DNA from: Ciona intestinalis
Lineage: Eukaryota > Chordata > Ascidiacea > Phlebobranchia > Cionidae
Direction of reading: 5' to 3'
Assembly: GCF_000224145.3 (NCBI RefSeq)
Contig: NC_020168.2
Span: forward strand, 310,001 to 374,000
Length of the DNA stretch: 64,000 nucleotides
The notes beneath the pieces are model-generated. The model saw nothing but the letters and a program-made list of their open reading frames with translations, was not told the DNA's origin and ran no database searches. The first letter of the stretch is position 1. Each line of letters begins with the position of its first letter. Shown here in pieces: positions 1 through 13,300 of this stretch. The position numbers and the translations under genes are program-made.

Positions 1-1313
1 TGGTACAGTTTGAATTTGCAATTTAAAATTAAGTTGTTTAGAGCAGTTTAGAAGGTCGGGTGGAAAGCGTGGATCTCTTTTCACACCAAGATATCTCTAT
101 CAAGTGTATACGGGGCATAGATTGAGGCGCGCCTTGTTAGCTTTATGATGTCATAGTTTTTGGAGTCGCTTGAGTGGTCTTAGTATTCAGATGGGTCTTA
201 TTAAGAGGTGACTAATTGAATGTAGATTTAGTGAGAACTTCCGTAGCTTGCTGGTGTATCCAGAATGCCATGTATTCACTCGCTTCTAAATGTGTGCGAT
301 TCAATTAAGCTATAGCTGGTGTTTCCTGTATAATTACACGGTGCCTTTGATTAGCATTCACCGTCCTAAATAGCCCGGGAGGTTGGCAGATGTCGTTTCC
401 TTCGTTTTTACAGCAGTTAAATCGCGAAAGCGTGACGTCAGCGCGAAAAGCGTTTTATTTTGGAACTCCCAGGCGTATGAGAAGCGGCCAACAGTGACCT
501 GTAGACATTAATATGCGCGCTGGAAAAAGGCGGCGGTTCCGTCAACAAATATTAATCACTCAGCCTCCTTCGCTAATTATCATCGTGGCGATAACATGCG
601 CCGCCGTAACGACAGATTGCCCTTATAGTTCCCCGTCTATTACGCATAGTATGGCATATGGGCAACGTGCCGCCGCCGTTTTTAGGCTCGCTTATGGACG
701 GTTTCGCAAATATGAGCTCACTAATTGAAATTAACTGCTTGGTTTTGCGCCAAGGGCAAAGCGATAAGGTAATTCAGTTACCATAAATGGAGCGTCAAGC
801 AGGCAGTTTTAAATTAAAATTCAAAAAAGGTGAGAAAATTAGAAAAGGTCAGATTTAAAACAAGTCCGATTTCCAGGAAATATAAAAAAAGATAAATATG
901 AGTTAGAATTATGTTCGGTGTTCTTGTATTTACTATCACTTACACGGTGGCGTGTTTAACTTACATTCCAGCATGTGTTGAACCTACTTCCAATTACTCG
1001 GCGTGCGCGCATACTTTAATAAGCCCTCCAACCTTCATGTAAGGAAGGTCCGGGGATAAGGTCGGGTAAAGGTTTCGCTTCATGTGGCCACTGGTAATGC
1101 AATTTCTATGTGAACGCAATGGGCTTCTAATTCGCAATCTAATTTCGATTCCATTGCGTGCATTAATTGCCGTGGGCGCCTTTCCAGTTGCTCTTTCAAT
1201 TAGTTCGAGTTAACAGCCTCAGTTTCTTTGATATCTCTTCTAATCTTGGTTATTTCGGGCACTTGATTATGACCTCGTGCGCGACGTATTAAAACCATCG
1301 AATTGCTTTTCAG
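1..1313. other. Non-coding upstream/intronic DNA of the ZFHX gene
   Basis: I see no convincing exon here. The stretch ends in an acceptor (tttcag, exon from 1314), so at least its right end is intron of the ZFHX-type gene. Since the vertebrate homologues carry a long N-terminal part before the first finger found here, the earlier exons probably lie left of the window. A TGACGTCA palindrome sits near 432. A 71-codon open frame at 513-728 shows no recognisable domain. Confidence 0.6.
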
Positions 1314-4300
1314 GGAGATAGTTATAGCGGAACGAACAAGCTTGAAAGTTTATCTCCCGGTGAATCTGAATCTGTAACTTCTAAGAACCCGAAGACAAGT
1401 AAGGAAGACTTGCCATCCACCACTAACCCCAACATTTCAGCCGGTTGTACCAACCCACCGACGACTCCAAGCGATAATGCGAAAAGTGAATCTGCTTTGG
1501 ATCTTTCCCATACCGTGACGTCATCTCAAAGTATCGCTACGTCATCACGCATCGTGATGTCATTCGCTGTCGCTTCTCCCACCCCCATAAGCGTGCATAC
1601 GTCACCCTCTACGTCACGCAGTGAGCTGTTCATTAACAGCGTAATACGAGATGTTCCAGATTTCCACGACCAAAAGCGTTGTGACGTCACGGAGGGCACT
1701 GTGACGTCACTTTCCGGTGCCGGGAATTCCCCCGAAAGAAGAATGTCCGATATCGAAGCCAAAGTAAGTAGTAAATAGATTTTAACTGAGATACATTTGA
1801 GGTTTATCTTATATCGCATAGTCCTTGTCGAAGATTTTTTTCAAATTTGGCCAATCACCCCAACACCCACACTGCTGCATATTTTAGTTTTTTCTATCTT
1901 AATGTTTTTTTTTCAGCATTCTATGACGTCACCATCACCCAAGTCAACGAACGTCATAGCTACGTATCAAAGTTCCCACGTTCACTCGCCATCGTCGGTA
2001 AGCTAAAGTTCAAACTGCCTAAAATATTCTGTTACTTCTACTACCTGGCACAATGTAAAAACTTCTTTCAAACGTAGTGCATTTCCAACGTTTCGTCTGC
2101 TATCTTACAAGAAACCAGACGTTTTTTCACACCAGAAGATCCGTTGAACGATTATTTACATAAAAACATCTAACTAAACCAGTATTACAATTAGCAGATA
2201 ATGAATTCCGGTGGAAACGAGTTAATGAACACATCTTCAACTGATTCGATGTTTCCAATGTCTCTTTTCCAATCCAGGAACTCATGCAAAACGCTCAAGT
2301 GTCCCAAATGCAATTGGCATTATAAGTACAGGTATTGATCGGAATGACTGTCTTTTAACATATCATATAGTATATAGTAGGGCAGGCTGAAGATGGGGAA
2401 ATATTTTCGTTCTGTTTGAGAGTAAACAAAGAATAATCAAAGAATTAAAAAACACGATCATAATGTTGATATACTGAGTGCTAAAGGTGTCCCATCTTCC
2501 CCCTCTACTATATGCTTATAACTTGAAATAGTTTGTGTATGGCGATTACTGTTCAATAAATGTTAAAACCTTGAGCTAATATTTATCTATGCTACGAATC
2601 GATGATTAATTTAACCAACGGTCATTTACTAAGGTCTAAATCGACAATAGCCAACTCTTTCATATTTCCTGCCAGGCAAACTTTAGAGGCGCATATGAAA
2701 GAAAAACACCTTGAAGACACGACTGACTGTGGATATTGCAACTCGAACCAACCCCATCCTCGCCTATCGAGGGGAGAGAGTTACTCATGTGGATATAAGG
2801 TGATTGTTTAAGCAACAAAATTGCGATTCGCAAACTTAAGTTTGCTGCCAAGTCTGTTTGACGGTTAAGACATACAGAGACCACGCGGATTAGATTGTTT
2901 GACATTAATTAAGGTTTGGTCGTCTGCAAATATTTATGTTAAAACAAGATGGATAAGAGTTTGATTAAAATTCTCCGTGTTTTATCGTCAAGTAAGTGCT
3001 ATGGTGTATATGTTAATTCTTGACTCGTATTCAGTATTTGCAACTGTAGCCATCTCGAGACTCAATCTCGAATATATTTTTAATCACGCGTAGCCCGTGT
3101 GGGAATTGTTAATTATGGATTACCTCGAAATTTAGCGGTTGCTTTATTAGCGACAAGAAACAGCTGTCACCGGTTTCGTTCTATGTTTATTTGCCTTTAG
3201 GCAAGCAATATATTAACGATTTCCGAAATTGGTGTGTAGTGGTAACTGAATAGTAAGCTTTAGATGGGAAATATAGTGATGATAAAACTTGTAATTACAG
3301 CCGTTCAAGTGTACGGTATGCAACTACTCGACGACAACGAAAGGCAACCTAAGCATCCATATGCAGTCTGATAAACATCTTTACAACGCAAGATCCCTAC
3401 AGCACAGACAAGAGGGAATTCGGCAAGGGGTCGCTACGTCAACTTATTACGTACCAAGACCCCAGACACGTGACGATTCACCATCCGTAGACGAAGTTGC
3501 AAAGGTAGCGTATGGTTGGTTGTAAAGACTAATAATATATAGAGCTGTGGGGTTAGATGGATACCGTAAGCACATTACATCTCATTTTATTGTGTTTTTA
3601 ACATTTAACAACTTTCTGTTAGAGTCGCGGGGATAAGGTTATATAGTTCTGTAAATATTCTTCGTTTAATACAAAGTGGGACGACAAAGGTAAATGTACC
3701 GTCTTACCCCTGCCTAATATACGTAATTTGTTTTTTAAACGATATGAAATTTAAACGATATTATATGCATAGTTCCAGCAAGGATCCTTAAACCGTTCGA
3801 TCTCCCCGACTCAAAACCGACAAAGTCCGTTAGCGGACTCGAAGTCATCAAGTCAGAATCGTCGTCGACGATCCTCCAGTCGATCCGGTCAAGAGATTCA
3901 GTCAAAATCCTCCCATGGACGCAGGGAGTCGGGGTCCGGAAACAAGTGGAGATGCGACGTATGTGGGTACGAGACGAGCATCGCACGGAATCTTCGCATT
4001 CATATGACGAGTGAGAAACATGCACAGAATGTGGCGCTCATGGAGAGAGGTTTGCTGGGAATTTCTCGAGGAGAACAAGGTTAGTTTAACAACTGCTTCT
4101 TGTGCCGAATTATTGCTTTAACGAAACTGTAAGCATTGTGACTTTGTGTATGTTTGGGTAGGCCGGGCTTAGTTAAATTACTGCTTTAAAAAATGTTTTG
4201 GAAAAAAGTACTGAAACGTTGGTATGAATAAAATTAACTTATTTATACTCGCGTGGCGGGTTATAATGACAGTCGTTATAACGCAGGTGTTTCGTTTCAT

Positions 4301-7300
4301 ACACCTCGTGTCCGATTACGAGTTGCCACGTGTGTAACTTTGCGGGGAAATGATTATTTTTTATTTTTTATTTTTTTACCGTATGTCTGTCAATATAGAC
4401 AATTCATAAAGTACCACTTGGTTGGGTCAATGGTGTATATTTGAACTAATCCAATTTCCTTTCGCATAGAGAGTCGCAACGATCGCGGAAAACCTAATTC
4501 TGCAATGGTCCCATCTTCACCTATGGGTCTCATGGAATATTATGCGGCCGCCTTCAAGAATCTCCGCGAGCACGTGGGAGATGCAGGTGAAGGAGCTGAT
4601 CACATAAGGAACGCCCAAGCTGAGTATCTTCAACAACAATTACTCATCTCACAGCAACAACAGTTGTTTCTTGCACAACAGTACCAGCAGGTATGTGGAA
4701 TATTCAGAAACTAAAAATTAGTTTCACCAACTTGTACACCAATGGAAATTCACACACCTCGTGCCCGCTTACAAATTACCGCGTGTGTAACTTTGAGGGT
4801 GATTTTAGGATTTTGTGTTGCTGAAAAAGACGAATATTTCCCAAGCATTCTGGGGTATTGTTGTTGTCAGTCTATTTTCGTCGTCGCTACCTCTGGCCTA
4901 GCAAATGCAGAGTAAGATAATGGAACTTGCGGGTGTGATTAGAATACCCATTAACACGTTATTTCAGGCTAATGTATAGTTTTATCAGAATATAATCTCC
5001 TGCGGTTGTTTTTTTAATATGAGTTAATTGATTGAGCCTATATCAGCCACCCTAATCAACGATAATGTAACAGCCACATACTGAGGTTGTATGCGAGTTA
5101 TGGCCGCACCTCGAAAAGGCTTATCAGTGAGACTGAAAACGCTGGGAAAGTGAAATGAAGGTTGTTTTTCATAGGTAATGATGGCAGCTGCTGCATCAAG
5201 TATACAACAGAAGCTAGCCTCGGCGCAGTCATCTGAAGCGGACACAAATACTCGGCATTCGGTACAAAAGCAAGTCGAACCAGAACCTGCACGCCAAAGT
5301 CCCATGTGGAACCGAATACTCAACTCGTTGGAAGAAAACAACGGAAGGAGCACCTTATCTGTAAGTTAAAGTTCGTACTGTGGTGCCATGCAGGCACTGT
5401 TATAGCTACAAGCCACATTCGGTAAACACTTAAAACATTCCACTTGTTGGAGAGCTATTAATAATGTTTAGTTTTTAAAGGGTCGCTCCGGTGAAGTAAC
5501 GTCGTCAAAGTTATTTTCCTGCGGTTTGTGTGGAATTTTCGGCTGCGACGACTTGATCGATCTCGAACGTCATCTTAGGAAGACACGGCACTGTGACGTC
5601 ATAAACGATGTGGGATCCAGCGAGTGGGTAACGAGAAGTCCCCGGGAAGGGTTCGTCTGCAAGCTCTGCAAATATGCAACACCGGTGTGTATTCAATGAT
5701 CTTCTAATTTGTTCTTAGTGGGTGAGGTGCTGAACTGCGGCACGCCATGGGGCCTGAGATTTATACTAGAGTTGCCCTGTTACCCCCAATTCCAAGATCT
5801 TGGTATTTTTTTAGCACATCTAGGCTACAGCATGGTTAACTTAAATAGCAGAGCACGTTGGTATGCAGCTGATAAACTAACTAATTACTTTGCCATTTGC
5901 AAACCAATCTCCTTAATCAGCGTTTGTATACCACACCACGTTAAACCGCCTACATGGTTTTTCTCTCTGTATAAGTGTGTTTGCCTGATGGACACGCACC
6001 GGCTAACAGCCTGTCAATTCAAACGATTTTAGGTTAATGGCGCCATTTCTTTGTAAACATGGCGAACTGGGTGTGTGGCCCGGTGCTGTGAAAATCCGGC
6101 CTGTTGGCGGTCGAGGCTTTTAGTGTGACAAGCTCGGGCGCTTAATTAACGCGCTAATTGACGCAGCCCCACTTGCAAGCGACCTTTCTGTGGTTTTTCA
6201 CCTCTTTTAGCGACGCCAAGGCACAGACCGCGCTTTCACGTACATAGCATCGGGAATTGTAATCAGCTGCGAAAGTGGCCGCGAAGTTACCGACCGAAGA
6301 TAACAAAAATAAACTTGCTTTTTTATCTCGACATGTATTTAGCAGTGGCAGGTAAAGCCGCCACAACCGCAGCCTATACTTGCTGATAAGATGTCGATCA
6401 GTTTCGTTGCAACTGAAGAACCAGGCTTTAAGCGGAAACTGTTGGGCTAATCAGTATTCTGTGTTGTGCCCGTGCCTGCGGCGGCGTCAGTTAATTAGTT
6501 TGGTTCATACAGGTTTATAATGACAATTAGTAACGCCTAATCAACAATTTCCCCTCCAAGGCGCATGGCATCGTTGACATACCGTGCGGGTGCTTCGATT
6601 ACAACTTCACATCACGACGCAATCGCATGACCGTTTTGTCCAAGCCAATTTAGAACGAAGCTGAAATCCATTTTCATGCTTGCCGATGTTGCCAATGGTG
6701 TAGCATTCCATGTAGCGCGTTTAAATATAATGTCAAACAAATCTGATAAGCGACTCGCCGTAATACATAAATACAAGCACTCTCTACGTGCTGCTGCATT
6801 CCTTAAGCTAGTAAACACGAGTTACTAATTCGCAGCAATTAGCTGAGAACCTGCTGACGACAGTTGACGGACATGAGTAAAGCAAACACGTCAAATCTTC
6901 CACTCAAAGCGCCCTTTATTCAACCGCTTTACTCAGCGATCAATTCATTTCGTTGTTGAATAAGCAATTAGTCAAAAAATCACTCCCGCGTATTGCGATT
7001 GGCGTTAGCGTTACCGCACAAGCCCGCTTGAATGTAATTAAATTCCAGAGAGCCACCGGTTTTAATTTTAAAATTAATTACTCGTCCGCCATTGATTTAC
7101 AGAAGCAGTACCTCGGGTTTAATTATTAGTCCGCTTCGTTTAATTAAGGTTTCATACGTGAGCGAATTGCGATTATTAAAATGTGTCGAATTCGCTCCGG
7201 AACTTAAGGAACTTGAAAACTTGATAACAACATTGCGACTGATTATCAGCCAAACCAAGTAACTAATGAAATTCAATATCCATCGACATTTCTCGTTTTT

Positions 7301-10300
7301 ATCTTGTCTCGACCAACTCAACCTTGAATATTGGTTAAATAACTTTGAAATAATTTCAGCTCAAAACCAACTTCAATCTGCACTGCAAGACCGAGAAGCA
7401 CACGTCGAAACTTAACCTTATCGCTCATGTAAGAGAAGGCGGCAGCATCACTGAATGGATGATCCCATATATTGTTTCCGGGGACATAACACAGGTAAGA
7501 GCGTTTAAAAAATGTACTTGGTCAAATTGAGGAATTTAACTAATTTATTCTCGCGTGGTGGGGCAACGACAGTATAACACGGGTGTTCTGTGTCATACAC
7601 TTTGTGCCCGCTTACGAGTTGCCACGTACGAAACTTTTTAAGTGATTATTTTTTATGTATGGCTGATAATTTGTAGAACCCATGAGGAACCATCGAGTTT
7701 AAGCAGTTGGGTGTCTTGACCAGGGATAGCAGTATCGAGCCTTGAACCCGGTATCCTCTTGAGTCAGGCGCTATAACCACAATACGCTCCGCGAATAGGC
7801 CATATAGTTTTAATAATTAAGTTTTAATATTTTAGAGTGTTTCCTGCAACACTTGTCGCTTGGTATCAAGCAGTCTCGAAAAAATGAAACTTCACATCGT
7901 TTCGGACCAACATCAAGGAGTGCTGACTGTTTGCCAGGTAAGCATGCTCAATCGTTGTGAAAATTTAAAACACCGTAGATTGGGGTAAGATGGTCCATCT
8001 TTATCTTCTCATTCTCTTTTACCGCCACATTCGGTAGTAAACAAAGAATATTTAGAGAATTATATAACAGTATCCTAACGAATTCAAAATAGCCTTGTTA
8101 GTTGTTAAAATATCGACCAGGAAACGCTGGGCATCATGATGTAACGGTACCCATCTTACCCACTGAACTATATTTTTGCTAATAGAAGGATATTTGTTGT
8201 TACAGTATCTTGATGCTTTGTTGAGAAGCCACAAGGAAAAAGATTCGGGAGAATTTAAGATGCGTTGTTTGGCTTGCAAGGAGTTTACAACACAGGTGTT
8301 TAACTCAAGAATATGTAAAATATCAATTGTTATGGTGTACATATTGATTGAAAAACTACCGTTTATTATTCACCATATACGATGCAATTATATCATTTTT
8401 TTATTTCGTGAAAGTTGAAAATTTTAAGTAGAATTTTTTGGGGAATATATGTCCAAGACAAGATTGGAAAGACAACAGTTGATTTTGATATACGTGTTAT
8501 CAAGTTTCTAAAATGGCCGGGACGGAATAGCTTGGTGACAACGACTAATTCACGTTAATGTAGAAAATACGTGCATACCCAAAGTTGGCTATAACTTACC
8601 CTCGAACGAAATCCATAATTTCCTTTTTCGCAGCACGTGGTTGAAATGGTGAGTCACATGCAGTCTGTCGAGCACCAGAACCAACTCCAGAACCATAACA
8701 ACCCACCGATGACGACACTACATGACGTCATCGCAGTAGAGCCACTAGGTTAGCATCGTTAATTATCTCCATTTCCCCGGTTACTAATATTAACGCTTAT
8801 TAGCCGAATTTAAGGTTTCCAGTTTCTTTTGGTGTAAATTTTAAATTGACTCGTGACTAAACTCATGCCCCCATGTTTCACGTAATTGCTTTAACGTCAC
8901 CGATTTTATCTCGCAGACGTTTCCATGACGGAAGCCAATTCAAACGTGTCACGTGATAAAGAATTACCCAATCACGATCAAGTAAGTTTACATGTACTGT
9001 ATCTTGACTTTATTTGAGACTTTTACTTGAGTAGTTTTCACCTGTAAAACGTGTTTTAACAAGTGTTGTTACAACAAGTGTTATTTTGCGACTTATTCCT
9101 ATTTCTCCGTTGTTTAGTTAATAAGACCCCCCCCTGTATTTAAAGACACAAATAAAGCTTTTTTAAATGTATGTTATTGGGTGTCTAATAAATTCTGTCC
9201 ATGATTTTAAACATTTTTAATATAAAGTTCCTATTTTTAAGGCGAAGGCAGAAAACTTACAGTGTCTATATTGCAACTATACAAGTAGCGACCAGGATCG
9301 AATGCGACTTCATACTTTGACACAACATAACTCACAGCCACCGATCAAATGTCCAATATGCCAGGTAAACTAACGTAGTGTAGACTGGGGTAAGATGGTA
9401 CATGTTTTCATTCTCTTTTATCGGCCCATTTGGTACAAACAAAGAATATTTACAGAATTCTAAAACCGTATCTTTGAGACTTTAAAATACCGTTGTTATT
9501 TGTTACAAACACGATTGGGAAATATGGGACATTATGTGCACGGCATCCTTGTTAACCTATAGCCATAGATAGTACTATAATAGTCCCATATGTCACGGTC
9601 ACGTCCAACCGCGGTTTCGAGTTTGTCACGAAGCAACCAACGCCCTATAACATTTTGCTCCATTTCACCAAAAATTCCATTTCTCACGTTTCGGGCGCCA
9701 TTCTAAAAATAACTCTATTTCCTACAGGACGTGTTGAAGGACACAGTTCATCTTCAACTTCATCTCGTCCAAGTTCATGGGAAACCCCCGAATCCGAATA
9801 ATAATTGTGACGTCACAGGTGAATCAGGTTCGTGGAAATTATATCATGTCCTTTTAACCTCGAAAGCTCGCCACATAAAAGAATCACATTAAACCTTTTC
9901 TCCTTAGGCGACCAAAACTCAAACAGCGCGGATTGTTCGGAAAGAAACAACAACGTAGATAAGGAAGCTCAGTCAGCAGAGGTAAGCTTACAATACCCGC
10001 TAACAATTTAATATTCAAATTTTAGTAACTTGAGTAAAACTAAAAACACGAATATATTTATCCTCGCGCGGCGTGGCACGACAGTCGTTATAACATTGGT
10101 GTTTTGTTTCATAAACCTTGTGCCCACTTACGAGTTACCACGTATGTAACTTATTTATCCTCGCATGGCGGGGCAATGATATTTCTTATAAAAAGTCTGT
10201 TCTGTTCTATACACCTCGTGCCCGCTTACAAGTTACCACGTGTGTAACTTTGTGGTTAAATATTTTTAAATTATTTTCTCAACTTCACAGAGAAAAGTGG

Positions 10301-13300
10301 ACACCTCGTTGACGATGAACGAGAATATGGCTGGAATGGAAGTACAAACATTAGACGTTAACACGAATTCGGAAATTACGACCGAGACATTACCAAAAGG
10401 TACGTCTGCGTTTAAATGGTTTTTATCGGGAATATTTATATAGTACAGTGGGGCAAGATGGGACACCTTAAGAATACGGTTTTATAATTTTTTTTTATTT
10501 AATTTATATTTTTTATAACTTTTAATTTTTTTTTTGTTTACTACCAAATCGGACGAGAAAATGAAATGAATGGGTGTCCCATATTTCCCCACCGTACTAT
10601 ATTTACCTTATTTTTTGCATTTACCGGATTTGTTATCTTTTTATATTTAACATAATTTCGTGCATTACAGAACCGCCCACATCAGGAGCATTAAAACCGC
10701 CTTATGCTTGCAACCCATGCGAAGTTACGTATGTTAACGAAGCAGATCTCTTCCGCCATCTAGCGTCCGAAAGCCACAAAGAAACAATCTCCCGGAACGA
10801 AAACAAATCAGAATCTGCTTTGAATGATCTCGATCTGGTGTCAAAATCCTGTCCGGATTTGGTTGCTTCTGTCAGCGAACAAGTTTCACGCGGAAGACTT
10901 CAAGATGTTAGGTCGTTATTCGTACAAAGCAAGTCAGGAGAAGCACCTAAGCATAAGCGCGTCCGTGTTCGTTCTTGCCCCCTCGACAGCGGTTCCAGGA
11001 GCAGAGCGTGTGAACATCTACTCTCAAAGTATGGGCTTGAGCAAGCGAAGCATTACGTCGAGAACAGAAGTCCAGAGAACAGAAATAAAGCGAAGAGTTG
11101 GCGATTGGAGCAGAAATGGGGAGGCTCTGTAGACGATAGTTGTATAAATCAAGAGATGTGGTTGGCCGATTCAAACGCGAAGGATTCTTGCGATAACCAC
11201 ACGAATGGTGGTGATAATTGTGAACAGCAACAAAATACAGATTCTCATCCAAAACCTGAGGAAGTCTCTCCAGAAAACGACGGTGAACAGGACGCCCAGC
11301 CTTGCAGGTTTTGTGGGAAAGAGTTTACTGGCTTGTGGGTGCTAAAAGCACATGAAGAAGTCGCTCATGGCGTCTGCGTGCCGACCAACGCTATACAGTC
11401 TCTCGCTGCTGCGTACACTGACCAGTTCAAGGAAAAGAATGACCATAAGTTGGAAAATGGCAATACCGATAATGCAGGAATCGGCGCTGTTATGTCGCAA
11501 AGTCCAGAGCCAAATACCGAAACTCCAAATACGTTTGCACTGCCAAACAACTTGGACGGTGATGCGTTGAAAGAGACTTCCCTTCAGCAACAATTACAAC
11601 AAAGTATGCTGGTCAAAGCGATTTTAAACGCGCAACAAAATGCTCAAGACCCGTCAGAATCCAAAGCTGTGAACGAACCAAAACGGCAAATGTTTATGGG
11701 CGATCAAAACATGTTTTCAATGAACCTCTACTCTGCTTTACTACAAGCACAAGCACAGGCAGTTGGTCTTACACCTTACCAGCTTCTGGCTAATGCAGCT
11801 GCTGTACAACAGATACAGCAACTCAGTTTGGCAGGCGGAGCACCAGGCTTCCAGGTACCTGATGAAATGTCTGGTAAATCTCCACTTTTCAGTCATCCAG
11901 CACAAACTGGTTTGGACTTGTTTCAAAAGCAGGAGCAGATGAATAAGATGCAGGGAGCTCCTCATTTCCCACCCCAACACCAGAACAACGCTCATTCGAG
12001 CACCGTTGAAATCCCGATCAAACGACCTCGCACTCGAATCACAGATGAGCAGTTGAAAGTTCTTCGCGCCAACTTCGACATAAATAATTCCCCGAGCGAG
12101 ACACAGATAGATGACATGGCATCCCAAACTTCACTGCCACCGAAAGTTATCAAGCATTGGTTCCGGAACACTTTGTTCAAGGAGCGACAGCGGTCCAAGG
12201 ACTCACCATACAACTTCAGCATCCCACCTCTGCTTAGTCTGGAGGATGCTTATAGGACACAACCTGAGAAGCAGGAGACCACAGCTCAAGATTCCACAGC
12301 ACCCACCCCAAAGGATCAAGAAAACACAAGCAAATTAAGCAGTCCGGATAAACAGAGTTTTGAAGTGAAGACTGAGGTCCAAGACTCGCTTATGGAAATT
12401 ACTCCTCTTCAAATTGACGAAGGTGAACAACCTGACAGCAACGAGAAGAAGGAAAACGAAGGCCTGCTCGCACAGAATGTAAGCACAGTGGAGGCGCAAA
12501 TGAAACAAGAACTATCGGAGGATGTTTTAAGGACGATACGTGTTGGAGGAATGGAACAAAAGCAGCTTCCCCAAGCATTGTTCACTGATGCCCTTTCCCT
12601 TGTGCCATGCCTTCCTAGTGTGTTGGATAAATCACCCAAAGGCAACGGGCAGGAATTTCCACAGGATTCCAAATCGAGTCTGCCCACCCTACATCCATCT
12701 TTACCAAGTTGGCCTCAAAGCTTCTCTGAGGGATCTTCATTCCTGGACACTTCGTACGAAACTTCTTCATCGTCGCATGGATGCAGAAGAACCCCAAGAA
12801 CACGATTCACTGACTTCCAGCTGCAGGTACTGCAAGAGTTCTTCGATAAGAACGCCTACCCAAAAGATGATGATTTAGACAAGCTGTCCAAAACACTTGA
12901 CCTGAGCACTCGTGTTATTGTTGTCTGGTTCCAAAACGCTCGACAAAAAGCAAGGAAGAACTTTGAGCAGAGCCAGCAGCCACATGTAAATATATCACCA
13001 GGACAGCCAATCCAAGCCACATCGTACCGACCAGTATCACCTGTTGTAGAAGAAGCGATCGCAAAAGCTCGACTCCTGACCCAGGGTAGCAAAACTGATT
13101 TGGACAATTTTGTAAGGAAATCAATGAATGAAGTCGGAAAAAACATTCAACCAAAAGATAAGCAATCTCCAAGCTTACAAGAATCTTTCAAAACTTCCAC
13201 ACGAACACCTAGCAATGACAGCAACCCACAGAGTCATTCTAGAACTTCATCAAACACAGAAAACAAAGAAAAGTCAAACTTTCCATGCCAGGTTTGTGAC

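Noticed and set aside
11342-13172. Antisense open frames opposite the large ZFHX exon
   Set aside because: They are shadows of the strongly conserved plus-strand finger and homeodomain coding sequence.
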